Assembly (NCBI GenBank): GCA_038147755.1
Contig: JAYQTS010000017.1
Location: 1-47,990 of the forward strand
Source of the DNA: UBA5951 sp012269555
Lineage (GTDB): Bacteria > Pseudomonadota > Alphaproteobacteria > Puniceispirillales > Puniceispirillaceae
Direction: 5' to 3'
Length of the DNA: 47,990 bases
Under the pieces are notes generated by a model that saw only the letters and a list, made by a program, of their open reading frames with translations, made no database searches and was not told where the DNA came from. Both the position numbers and the translations under genes were made by a program. Each line of letters opens with the position of its first letter. Position 1 is the first letter of the stretch. Below are positions 28,066 through 37,165 of this stretch, one piece after another.

Positions 28066-29062
28066 ATGACTATAAGATTAGCCATTAATGGATTTGGCAG
28101 GATAGGTAGAAACGTATTCAGGGCACTTATTGAAAATCCACGAGAAGAACTAGAAATGGTGGCTGTTAATACTATCCCATCTCTTGCAGACTCAGCGTAT
28201 CTTTTAGAGTTTGACTCTGTGCATGGAAGACTTCCTACACCTGTCTCCACAAACGGCGATATTATGGAAGTAGGCAGTCATAAGGTTAAATTTCTAAGTG
28301 AGCGCAATCCAGAAAATCTTGATTGGAGTACCTTAAATATAGATGTCGTTTTGGAATGTACAGGTATTTTCACTGACGCAGAAAAAGCATCAGTTCATTT
28401 AGCAGGCGGAGCCAAAAAGGTACTTGTTTCTGCCCCATCTAAGGGCGGATTTGACGGTAGTATATGGTGTAAATCACACTCTAATATCATCAGAGCACAA
28501 AATAATTTCTAATGCCTCCTGCACAACAAACTGTCTTGCTCCAATAGCTCATATACTAAATAATACATGCGGTATAAAACAAGGTTTCATGACAACCATT
28601 CATAGTTACACAGGTGACCAACGCATTTTGGATACGGAACATAATGACTTATATCGCTCACGTGCTGCGGCAGTAAATATGATTCCTACAACAACAGGTG
28701 CAGCAAAAGCAGTTGGGCTTGTTTTACCAGAATTAAACGGAAAACTAGACGGCGTTGCCATTCGCGTTCCAACGCCAAATGTTTCAGCTGTAGATTTTGT
28801 TTTTGAACCAGTTAAACAAACGTCTGCAGATGAGATAAATCAATATATAAAAAACGCAGCCAGTAGCGAATTAAAAGGTGTTTTAGATTTTACAGATAGA
28901 GAATTAGTATCCACAGATTTTAATCATCACCCTGCTTCTTCAATCGCACACCTTGACCAAACTAGAGTGATGCCAGATGGAATGACACGCATATTTAGCT
29001 GGTATGATAATGAATGGGGCTTTTCAAACAGAATGTTAGATACCGCATGCTGCATGGGATAA
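28066..29062 (+). CDS. gap: Glyceraldehyde-3-phosphate dehydrogenase lacking the NAD-selecting Asp, frameshifted
   Basis: Interconverts glyceraldehyde-3-phosphate and 1,3-bisphosphoglycerate. Rossmann motif INGFGRIGRNVFRAL; catalytic SNASCTTNCLAP; then TTIHSYTGDQ, RSRAAAVNMIPTTTGAAKAV and the C-terminal SWYDNEWGFSNRMLD. After the second strand the sequence is VAVNTIP, with Thr36 where NAD-specific enzymes have Asp; B. subtilis GapB, which prefers NADP, also lacks this Asp. The frame breaks at 28443-28448, where two bases (probably GC) are missing; repaired length is 332 residues, normal. ATG at 28066 with a GGGGG ribosome site. It is monocistronic here: no pgk or tkt beside it, and a strong terminator follows. 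Confidence 0.93.
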
Positions 29063-29094
29063 TCTTATTCTTATTTTACTCTTAATTAAATAAA

Positions 29095-29121
29095 AAACGG
29101 CCTATTCAAAATAGGCCGTTT
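29095..29121. terminator. Bidirectional intrinsic terminator
   Basis: A perfect 12-base-pair inverted repeat: AAACGGCCTATT (29095-29106), loop CAA, AATAGGCCGTTT (29110-29121), flanked by an A run on the left and T run on the right. It lies between the convergent GAPDH and katG genes and can end transcription from both sides. Confidence 0.9.
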
Positions 29122-29142
29122 TAACGTTTTTAAAAAGTCTTT

Positions 29143-31280
29143 TTAAGTCGTTAAATCAAATCTATCTGCATTCATAACTTTAGTCCAAGCAAGAATAAAA
29201 TCTGCCACGAATTTATCTTTTGAATCGCTCTGAGCATAAAATTCAGCCAATGCTCGCAGTTGAGAGTTTGACCCAAAAACTAAATCGACTTTACTTGCCT
29301 TAAAATTAGACTTACCAGAAGACCTTGAAGTAGATTGATAAGTGCCATCTCCAACTGGGCTCCATTCGTTGTCGCTATCCAAAAGCTTTTCAAAGTGATC
29401 GTTGCTTAAAATATTTGGGTTGTCGGTTAAAATACCAGTTCCATCAAAACTAATACCCAGCGATCTCATTCCACCTATCAAAACTGTCATTTCTGGAGCA
29501 GTGAGTCCTAGTAATTGGGCCTTATCAAGCATTACTTCTGCTGCATTATATGCAAAATTTTTGTTTTCATAATTTCTAAAAGCATCTGCTATTGGCTCTA
29601 AAACTTCAAAAGACGCCGCATCTGTCTGTTCTTGTGTTGCGTCGCCTCTACCTGGCTTGAAAGGAATTGACTGTCCAGTTGCCTTTTCCAATCCCACATT
29701 ACCCGCAATCACAATAACATCTGCTAGGGAAGCCCCTGACTCAGCTGCTATTGGACGCAAAATATCAAGCACGGTTTCAAGCTGGTTTGGTTTATTAACT
29801 TCCCAATCTTTTTGAGGTACTAGCTGGATACGAGCTCCATTCGCTCCGCCTCTCATATCTGTCTCACGATAGGTGGAAGCACTCGCCCATGCAGTCTCAA
29901 CCATCTGCTGGATTGTTAAATCAGAAGCGATAATTTTCTGTTTTACAGCATCAATATCGTAATTATCATTGCCTACAGGGACAGGGTCTTGCCAAATTAA
30001 TTCTTCTTCTGGAACTTCTGGCCCAATATATCGCGATTTAGGACCCATATCACGATGCAACAATTTGAACCAGGCGCGCGCGAACGCTTCAGAAAATTGT
30101 TCTGGATTAGCGTGAAAACGCTCTGATATTTTGCGATAAGAAGGGTCTTCTCGCATTGCCATGTCTGCTGTCGTCATCATCGTAGTGACCTTTTTAGAGT
30201 CGTCGTGCGCTGCAGGCGCTAAATGCTCTTCTTTCGGGTCAATTGGGTGCCATTGAAAAGCACCTGCAGGGCTTTTCACTAACCTCCACTCATATCCTAA
30301 AAGTAAATCAAAATATCCGTTATCCCATTGAGTTGGATGACTTGTCCAAGCACCCTCTATTCCACTGGTAATCGTATCACCGCCAACTCCAGACTGGAAA
30401 AGGTTTTTCCATCCAAATCCCATCTGCTCTAGAGGTGCTCCCTCAGGTTCTGCTCCTACATATTTTCCAGGGTCAGCTGCACCATGTGCCTTCCCAAATG
30501 TATGTCCACCAGCTGTTAGCGCAACCGTTTCCTCATCGTTCATTGCCATTCTTGCAAAAGTCTCTCTTATATCTCTAGCACTCGCTAATGGATCAGGGTT
30601 TCCGTCTGGGCCCTCAGGGTTTACATAAATCAATCCCATCTGTACTGCGCCAAGCGGCATTTCAAGTTCCCTATCACCTGTATATCGTGCATTATCGAGC
30701 CACTCATCTTCACGACCCCAATAAATATCAAGAGGTGGTGCATATATATCCTCTCGGCCTCCACTAAATCCAAATGTTTTTCCTCCCATAGACTCAATCG
30801 CCACGTTGCCAGCAAGAATAAACAAATCAGCCCAACTTATTTTGTTCCCATATTTTTGTTTTATTGGCCATAACAAACGTCTCGCCTTATCAAGGTTTCC
30901 ATTGTCTGGCCAGCTATTAAGAGGTGCAAATCTCGATCTCCAGTTCCGCCACCGCCTCGGCCATCTGATGTTCGGTAGGTACCAGCAGCATGCCATGTCA
31001 TACGTATAAAGAATGGTCCATAATGACCATAGTCAGCGGGCCACCAGTCCTGTGAATCTGTCATCAAATCAGTAAGATCTTTCTTTAAAGCGAAATAATC
31101 TAATTTTTTGAATTCATCTCTATAACTAAACCCAGCACTAACTGGGCTAGAACGCCTGTCATATTGATGTAAAATGCCGATATTAAGTTGGTTTGGCCAC
31201 CAATCCTTATTTGTTCTAATCGTGCTGCTATTGCTGGTAGCAGACCCGTGCATTACGGGGCATTTATCTAATTGATTCAT
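29143..31280 (-). CDS. katG: Catalase-peroxidase, one frameshift
   Basis: Haem enzyme that destroys hydrogen peroxide. The N-terminal domain has the distal Arg93-Trp96-His97 (RMTWHAAGTYR), the tyrosine of MGLIYVNPEGPDG and the Met of ARMAMNDEETVAL that form the Trp-Tyr-Met cross-link, and the proximal His in GGHTFGKAHG. The C-terminal, haem-free copy runs from about residue 420. One base is missing at about 30928-30940, between GRGGGGTGD and RFAPLNSWPDN; repaired length is about 712 residues, normal. The ATG at 31280 has AGGAGA six bases upstream. No signal peptide, so cytoplasmic. An Irr-family regulator gene lies 155 bases upstream on the same strand, and an Irr-box-like palindrome sits beside the predicted promoter. 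Confidence 0.96.
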
Positions 31281-31353
31281 ATGTCATCTCCTGGTTCAAA
31301 AAAACCCATTAACCGCAACAAGACAATTTGTTGCACTTATCCTGTAACACTTA

Positions 31354-31381
31354 ATTTTATTTATAGTTTGGTTGATGTCAA
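31354..31381 (-). promoter_or_regulatory. Predicted katG promoter
   Basis: On the minus strand TTGACA (31376-31381) and TAAAAT (31354-31359) are separated by 16 bases. The -35 is a perfect match and the -10 differs by one base. It lies about 73 bases upstream of the katG ATG, inside the irr-katG gap, so katG can be transcribed independently of irr. Confidence 0.55.
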
Positions 31382-31385
31382 TCTA

Positions 31386-31402
31386 TTTAGAATGATTTTA
31401 AA
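31386..31402. promoter_or_regulatory. Irr-box (ICE)-like palindrome upstream of katG
   Basis: TTTAGAATGATTTTAAA matches the iron control element as I recall it (TTTAGAA, three bases, TTCTAAA) at 13 of 14 fixed positions. It lies four bases upstream of the predicted katG -35. The regulator encoded next door is Irr-like. Binding and direction of control are inference; just upstream of -35 would suit activation, or repression by partial occlusion. Confidence 0.5.
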
Positions 31403-31435
31403 GTATCCTTTTTGTCACCAGATAAAAAATAAAGA

Positions 31436-31846
31436 TTAGGTTTGCGGTTTAACTCTTATTGTCAGTTCCATAGACTCGGTTTCAAACCCTTCTGGGATTG
31501 ATGGCAATTCGGCTATTGAAACGTTAGATTCATCTATGTCCGTTAGCTCACCCGTCTCTACATTTAAGAAATGATGATGGTAACATAAATTAGTATCAAA
31601 AATTATTACATCATTCAAACCGTTAACTTTTTTGAGCAATCCAGCTTTATGAAAATGATGCAAGCAATTATAAACGGTTGCCAAAGCCATTTTTTTTCCT
31701 AATTCCTCTATTTGGTTATACAAGCTCTCCGCACTTACATGCTTATGTTTTGACCCGAATAGCAAATCACCTATGAAAATTCGTTGTTTAGTCAATCGCA
31801 ATCCTGCTTTTTTTAGCATTTCAATGGTATTTTGATTATCAGACAT
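31436..31846 (-). CDS. irr: Irr-type iron/haem-responsive regulator of the Fur superfamily
   Basis: 136 residues. The winged-helix domain begins MLKKAGLRLTKQRIFIGDLL and has the recognition segment ALATVYNCLHHF (about 54-65), both typical of Fur proteins. HKHVSAESLY and FDTNLCYHHHFL, with a triple His at 90-92, resemble Irr, whose His-rich site binds haem. The two CxxC zinc motifs of Fur and PerR are absent, which favours Irr over PerR; the N-terminal haem regulatory motif of Bradyrhizobium Irr is also absent. It precedes katG on the same strand, comparable to furA-katG pairs elsewhere. Expected to repress or activate iron and peroxide genes when iron or haem is low. Frame intact. Confidence 0.82.
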   Translation of the reverse strand: MSDNQNTIEMLKKAGLRLTKQRIFIGDLLFGSKHKHVSAESLYNQIEELGKKMALATVYNCLHHFHKAGLLKKVNGLNDVIIFDTNLCYHHHFLNVETGELTDIDESNVSIAELPSIPEGFETESMELTIRVKPQT

Positions 31847-32004
31847 ATTTCCAACATACTAATTGTTACAAATCAAATTTGATAATTAGATTTTACTTTG
31901 TCAAGAAAACAAATATATCAACCGTTTTGTCACTAAGCTTTTGCTTATGTCTTTTTAATGGTTATGCTATACAGTGTAAATTGAACTTAAAATTAGCAAA
32001 GTAA

Positions 32005-32603
32005 ATGAATTCTGTTATCTCATTTTTAAAGCAGCGTCGCTCCGTTATGATAAGAACACTCAGTCCTTGTCCATTACCAGAGATTGACCTTTTATCTATA
32101 CTTGAATGCGGAATAAGAGTTCCTGACCATGGCATGCTAACACCGTGGCGAATTATCGTTATCAGCGGCAAACAGAGAAAAAAACTTGGCAAGTGTTGTC
32201 TAAGAACTGAATTTGCAAGACTTAATCCAGGTGCTACGAAAGAAATGCTTGAATTTGAGGAAAACAGATTTGCCAGAGCCTCTGCTATTTTATGTGTGAT
32301 TTCATAACCTGTAACTCATGCTAAAATTCCAAAATGGAAATGCAATTATCAGCTGGTGCAGTCTGCCAGAATTTACTTACTGCGTCTCTTGCACTCGGCT
32401 ACGGGGCTCAATGGGTCACACATTGGTATTCTTATAATGACCTAATGATAAGAACTCTTGGCGGAAATCCGCATACTGACAAAATTGCTGGATTCATCTA
32501 TATTGGGCAAAAAACCAAACAACCAAATGAAAGAAATCGCCCTGATTTATCAAAAATCATCATAAGATACGGTGAAGGTATCGAGGAAGGCAAACTAAAA
32601 TGA
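32005..32603 (+). CDS. Nitroreductase-family flavoprotein, in-frame stop plus frameshift
   Basis: FMN-dependent NAD(P)H oxidoreductase of the small YdjA-like type. The N-terminal FLKQRRSVMIRTLSPCPLPE and RVPDHGMLTPWRIIVISG carry the flavin-binding Arg and Pro-Trp-Arg pattern; the second half has QLSAGAVCQNLLTASLALGY and GAQWVTHW. A TAA at 32305-32307 interrupts VIS-stop-PVTHAKIPKW, and one G is missing at about 32336, after which EMQLSAG continues. Repaired length is about 199 residues. Substrate unknown. The stop of this gene overlaps the start of RNase D by four bases (ATGA). Confidence 0.82.
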
Positions 32604-33154
32604 GTATATTTCTTCATCAGAATGACCTACCAGACAATGTTTCTCTTGGAAAATCAATTGCTATTGATACAGAAACAAGAGGCCTCAATCTAAATAGGGA
32701 TAGGTTATGTCTAATTCAATTATCCGACGGTAACGGTGATGCACATCTTGTTCAAATTGCTGCTGAAAAAAAACAGAAAAGCCCCAACATTGAGGCCCTT
32801 TTGAAAGATGAAACAGTCGAGAAGTTATTTCATTTCGCTAGATTTGACCTAGCGGTGCTCATGCGTGACATATCTCCTGTGCTTGGTCCTATATATTGTA
32901 CAAAAATTGCGTCCAAATTAGCCAGAACTTATTCTGACCGGCATGGATTGAAGGAGCTATGTTCTGAACTGCTTTCGATTGAATTATCAAAACAACAACA
33001 ATCATCCGATTGGGGCTCTGAAGTTTTGAGTGAAGCTCAGAAAAATTATGCTGCCAGTGATGTCTTATTTTTACATAGACTAAAGGTTAAATTAAGCGAA
33101 CAATTGAGAAGAGAGGGGAGACTCGAGATTGCTTATCATTGTTTTGATTTTTAG
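32600..33154 (+). CDS. rnd: RNase D-like 3'-5' exonuclease, short form
   Basis: 184 residues: only the DEDDy exonuclease domain, without the HRDC domains of E. coli RNase D, as is common in alphaproteobacteria. The acidic residues are visible in AIDTETRGL (Asp and Glu), FHFARFDLAVL (Asp) and YAASDVLFLHRL (Tyr and Asp). Likely trims tRNA or other RNA 3' ends with two metal ions. The start overlaps the stop of the nitroreductase gene, suggesting co-transcription. Downstream lie the LPS-transport genes. Frame intact. Confidence 0.9.
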   Translation: MSIFLHQNDLPDNVSLGKSIAIDTETRGLNLNRDRLCLIQLSDGNGDAHLVQIAAEKKQKSPNIEALLKDETVEKLFHFARFDLAVLMRDISPVLGPIYCTKIASKLARTYSDRHGLKELCSELLSIELSKQQQSSDWGSEVLSEAQKNYAASDVLFLHRLKVKLSEQLRREGRLEIAYHCFDF

Positions 33155-33326
33155 CACACAGAGTAGCGCTAGACCTAGCGGTTTTGAAGACATAGATATA
33201 TTTCATCACTAATATTCATATCACCAAATGGGACACTGTTAAAAATTGATGTTATTACTTTAATTTTCTTTATAAAGATTGGTTGAAAAGAATTTATGAC
33301 AGAAAAATATTTCCAGTGATGATAAT

Positions 33327-33976
33327 ATGCGCATACCCAGTAGCAGAAGGATTTTTGCAAAAAACTTGGCCAAGCTCTCAAAGTTAAAATTGGAAAACAA
33401 TATAAAAAAAAGAGGCTTGAAGCGCTCCTACATATTATTAATTCCGCTTATGTTTGTAAGTGTAAGTATTATATGGTGGCTTAACTTGCTGAAAAAATGG
33501 TAACATTGAATTGAACATAGAACAGGTATCACAATCCCAAGATGCAAATACTGAAATGACAGGAGCACGTTTTGCGAGCAGAACTAGCGATGGTGAAAAT
33601 TTTGAGATAAATGCACAAAAGGCGATTGATAACACACCAGAACCAGGTCTCATTTATCTTTCCAATCCAAATGGAACAATCTGACAAAAAAGGCAACATG
33701 ATCGAGATTACTTCAATGGAGGCTATTCTAGATCAATCGAAGGAATTTACGCTTTTCAAAGGTTCCGTAAAAATGCAACAAGATGTTCCAAAAACAGAAA
33801 TAAATGCGTCAGTACTATCTATAGATCTAATAAATAAAATTTACGAGAGCAGCCAACCCGTGCATGTGTCTATAGAAAATATAACTATAAGAGGAAAAAA
33901 TATGAGTGTGAACGGGGAAAAAGGCACAATCTCCTTTGGTGGTCATGTAAAACTTACCTTTAACGATGATAAATAG
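33327..33976 (+). CDS. lptC: LptC, LPS export periplasmic protein, two frameshifts
   Basis: Bitopic inner-membrane protein that passes LPS from LptBFG to LptA. It begins MRIPSSRRIFAKNLAKLSKL, a basic cytoplasmic tail, followed by the membrane helix SYILLIPLMFVSVSIIWWL. Single-base shifts at about 33492-33498 (A run) and 33660-33672 divide the periplasmic beta-jellyroll part, which reads ARFASRTSDGENFEINAQKA in the second frame and ends ISFGGHVKLTFNDDK in the third. Repaired length is about 216 residues. Identification rests on topology, jellyroll-like strands and position directly before lptA and lptB. The exact start is uncertain. Confidence 0.72.
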
Positions 33977-34019
33977 GTAGGGAAAAGATGATATACATAA
34001 ATATTTTGTGGGGGAAGAA

Positions 34020-34781
34020 ATGAACAAATATAAAACCTGTAATTTAAGTATTATTTTATGTTTGTTCCTTTTTTTCAAATCCTCATTAGCTGAAAATTTG
34101 GAAATAGAGGCATCCGGTTTTCTAGAATGGAATCAGGAAAATAATTCCTACATAGCTGATGGAAATGCAATTGCCTCACAAGGGACTCGTTCCATAAAAG
34201 CTGACAAAATAACTGCATTTTATGAAAGCGAAGAAAATCGGGATATTGTAAGAATTGAAGCAGAGGGTGCTGTAAAATTTGCAGACACTGGTAATTCAGG
34301 ATATTCCGAAACACTCACTTACGAGATGGATGCAAAATTATTTATATTATCGGGTAATAGAAACCAGTTTAGGTCCGAAAAATTTATTGCTGAAGCATCT
34401 AATAGAATTCAATATGATGAATTAAATGGTGAATTATTGCTTCAAGATAACGCTCAAATCTCCATTTCTGGGGAGAGGACAATAAAGGCCCAGCAAATTG
34501 AAGTTTTACTTTCAGATAACGGTGACTTAAAGTCAATCAAAGCTTTTGAAAAAGTTAAATTGATTGAAGAGATGGGCCGAATTGCCCATGCTAACCAAGC
34601 ATTTTATCAAGCCGAAAGTGGCAACATAACCCTAAAAGAGTCCGTTGAAATCATAGATGGAAAAAACCTATTACAAGGCGACACTGCGATTATTAATGTA
34701 AAGACAGGATATAGCAAAATTTTAGCTGGCAGCAAAAATCAGCGTGTATCTGGGAAATTGATTCTGAGCTCATCAAATTAA
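34020..34781 (+). CDS. lptA: LptA, periplasmic LPS-transport protein
   Basis: 253 residues from the ATG at 34020, which has GGGGGAAG directly upstream. A signal peptide (KYKTCNLSIILCLFLFFKSS) ends near LAEN. The rest is an extended OstA/LptA-type beta-jellyroll with the repeating pattern of GNAIASQGTRSIKADKITAF and EGAVKF, then QDNAQISISGERTIKAQQIE and ESVEIIDGKNLLQGDTAIIN. It bridges LptC to LptD across the periplasm. It follows lptC by 43 bases and precedes lptB by 67. Frame intact. Confidence 0.87.
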   Translation: MNKYKTCNLSIILCLFLFFKSSLAENLEIEASGFLEWNQENNSYIADGNAIASQGTRSIKADKITAFYESEENRDIVRIEAEGAVKFADTGNSGYSETLTYEMDAKLFILSGNRNQFRSEKFIAEASNRIQYDELNGELLLQDNAQISISGERTIKAQQIEVLLSDNGDLKSIKAFEKVKLIEEMGRIAHANQAFYQAESGNITLKESVEIIDGKNLLQGDTAIINVKTGYSKILAGSKNQRVSGKLILSSSN

Positions 34782-34848
34782 TTGCAAAATCAAGTATTTT
34801 TTTCTATGTTTTTATTAAACTCATCCACTAAAACCAAGTTTATTAATA

Positions 34849-35637
34849 ATGACAGTCAACGAATCACTAAGAAACATAAATAATCGGTCTACCCATTTAA
34901 AACTGATTGATACTAATATCGGTCTAATTGCTGATGGGCTTGGAAAATATATAAATAAACGGCGCGTTGTGCGTAATGTGAGCTTTGGAGTTCAGAGGGG
35001 TGAAGCAATTGGACTTCTCGGCCCAAATGGAGCTGGCAAAACAACTACTTTCTATATGTTATGCGGACTTCTTTCTACAGATGAGGGTCGCGTTTTCTTG
35101 GATGGCCTCGAGGTGACTAATTCTCCAATGTTTTATCGAGCGAGGCTTGGCCTCGGCTATTTACCTCAGGAGTCTAGTGTTTTTCGAGGTCTAAGTGTTG
35201 CACAAAACATCAAATCTGTATTAGAGATTGTAGAGAGTGATAAAGACGTTCGCGATGGCATGCTAGAGGAGTTGATGGCTGAATTTAGTATAGCACACCT
35301 TAGAAATACAGCCGCAATCAATTTATCTGGAGGGGAAAGACGGAGACTCGAGATAGCAAGGGCGCTAGCAGCAAAACCAACATTTTTGCTTCTTGATGAG
35401 CCCTTGGCTGGAATAGACCCAATAGCGGTAGGAGAGGTTAGAGACCTGATCACCCATCTCAAGGAGAGCGGCTTAGGGGTATTGATTACCGATCATAATG
35501 TAAGGGAAACTTTAGATATAGTTGACAGAGCTTACATCTTGCATGATGGCGCTGTATTGATGCATGGAACACCTGAACAAATTGTCAACCATCAAGGTGT
35601 CCGTGAGGTATATTTAGGTAAACGTTTTAGCTTTTAA
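34849..35637 (+). CDS. lptB: LptB, ATPase of the LPS export transporter
   Basis: 262 residues. Powers extraction of LPS from the inner membrane by LptFG (not in this window). Walker A GLLGPNGAGKTT, Q-loop PQESSVFRGL, ABC signature NLSGGERRRLEIARALA, Walker B FLLLDEPLAGIDP and the switch His in ITDHNVRETL are all intact. The N-terminus is about 20 residues longer than in E. coli. In many alphaproteobacteria rpoN follows lptB; here a rhodanese on the other strand follows instead. Frame intact. Confidence 0.96.
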   Translation: MTVNESLRNINNRSTHLKLIDTNIGLIADGLGKYINKRRVVRNVSFGVQRGEAIGLLGPNGAGKTTTFYMLCGLLSTDEGRVFLDGLEVTNSPMFYRARLGLGYLPQESSVFRGLSVAQNIKSVLEIVESDKDVRDGMLEELMAEFSIAHLRNTAAINLSGGERRRLEIARALAAKPTFLLLDEPLAGIDPIAVGEVRDLITHLKESGLGVLITDHNVRETLDIVDRAYILHDGAVLMHGTPEQIVNHQGVREVYLGKRFSF

Positions 35638-35739
35638 ATTCTCATAGTTTGCATTTAATGAATCCAATAATTCTTTTTCCAAAAATGAAAATATAAATTG
35701 TATTTTGTCACCCACTTGACGAATAAAAATTGTTGACAT

Positions 35740-36109
35740 TTATTCAACAGGACCACCAGCATCTTTCCAATCAGAAAAACCACCAACATTTGAAACATTC
35801 TGATAACCCATTTCGATTAGAGTTTTGCCAGTTAGCGCGGCCATACCTCCTGCCCCACATACAAGAACTATATCAGCATCCTTTTCAAGCGCCTTATTGT
35901 GGAATGGTGTCTGTGGGTCTGCAGCGAATTCAATAAAACCTCTTGGAATATGATGGGCTCCTTAATAGTGCCAGTTTCTCTTATCTCTAAACCATCACGA
36001 ACATCAATAAATACGGACATACCTTCTCTGTGTTTTTCGATACCTTCCTCTGTTCCAATTTTGGCACTAAATTATTCGCCACTTCAAGTTCTGTGCGTGA
36101 GGTTTTCAT
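35740..36109 (-). CDS. Single-domain rhodanese-like protein, two frameshifts
   Basis: Sulfur-carrier or sulfurtransferase-type domain. It starts MKTSRTELEVANNLVPK, then needs one A to continue IGTEEGIEKHREGMSVFIDV and one G to continue AHHIPRGFIEFAADPQTPFH. The active-site loop is VLVCGAGGMAALTGKTLIEM, so the catalytic Cys is present, and the protein ends VGGFSDWKDAGGPVE. Repaired length is about 123 residues, normal for a stand-alone rhodanese. The substrate is unknown. No sulfur-metabolism genes adjoin. It is convergent with lptB, 102 bases away. Confidence 0.8.
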
Positions 36110-36317
36110 GTTAAATTTCCTTTCAATAGTTTTTAAACAAATTCTACCTACTTGTTCTAACTCGCTCTTTATTAATAGTTAATTATAAGACCACCTTCAA
36201 TACATTTTAATCCATAAATAGGCTCAAATTGACTCCAATTTAGTTAAAAACATTTGATAAAAGTTGCTGAAATCAAAGGGTGCTTAGAGACTTATTTCAT
36301 ATTAAATTATTAAAAGT

Positions 36318-36393
<76 letters not shown>

Positions 36394-36455
36394 GATAAAT
36401 TTATATATACATTTTTGTGTTAAAAAATCAGACCTCTATGTCAACAATATCTGAC

Positions 36456-36889
36456 TATTCTTCTTCTTTTTTTGAAGATGGATTAGTTTCTTCATCTTCA
36501 TCAATATCATCTTCTCCTGCATCTTCAGCCAAATTATCCATAAATTCTTCATCATTTGCAAACGTTGTAGTAGCCTCATCATCATCGTCACTTACCGTGA
36601 TGAATTCATCTTCGTCAGAAGGAAGTCCATCATCTTCAACGTCATCAATGTCAGGATCAATTCAGATTCATCAAGAGTATTATCCTGAAAATCCTCTTCA
36701 TCTTTTTCTTTCTTTACAACTTCAATAACAGCTGATTTGGAAGAGACCCTCCCTTTTCGGCTTTTTAATAACTGTTCGGGATCAAATTCTGTGGCACAAT
36801 TGGACATATGATAGGAACCTTCAAAAATCATAAAATTTTGTTCCACAACTAATGCAACGTCGTTTAACTCCAAGTTCAATCTCAGTCAT
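36456..36889 (-). CDS. TIGR02300 / FYDLN-acid family protein, several frameshifts
   Basis: Conserved alphaproteobacterial protein of unknown function, expected directly before aroA. It starts MTEIELGVKRRCISCGTKFY (ATG at 36889) and, after repair of small indels at about 36822 and 36795-36808, reads FERFPIICPNCATEFDPEQL, so a two-CxxC zinc ribbon is formed with the FYDF motif in the middle. A basic segment (KSRKGRVSSK) follows, then after another shift near 36662 a long acidic tail rich in Asp and Glu (for example DIDDVEDDGLPSDEDEF) to a TAG at 36456-36458. Repaired length is about 144 residues. The acidic low-complexity tail explains a serine-rich antisense frame here. Confidence 0.8.
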
Positions 36890-37165
36890 TTTAAATCCTT
36901 GATAATGTTTTTTATTGTCTATGGCGAATAACACAATAAATTGCGTATATGTCAAAGTAAATTTTTATTAAACAAAAAAATGAGGGATTATATTTTAGAT
37001 ATCAAGAAAAACTGATTTTTAACCATGCCTAATTTAGGTTTATTCAGATTTAGTAGCTTTATTTGATATAAGTTTTATTTAATTTACTATTATGCCTAGA
37101 AAATTATTGATGATTGTGGGAAAAGCACCCAATAAAGGTTATATCGTTTATTCTAATTAGGAATT

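Noticed and set aside
14260..32307. TAA stop codon reassigned to an amino acid
   Set aside because: The two in-frame TAAs fall where homologues have different residues (Glu in thrS, Arg in the nitroreductase), and TAA ends many ordinary genes here.
36417..36728. Plus-strand serine-rich open frame
   Set aside because: It is the antisense of the acidic Asp/Glu tail of the TIGR02300 gene; GAT/GAA codons read backwards give serine-rich text.
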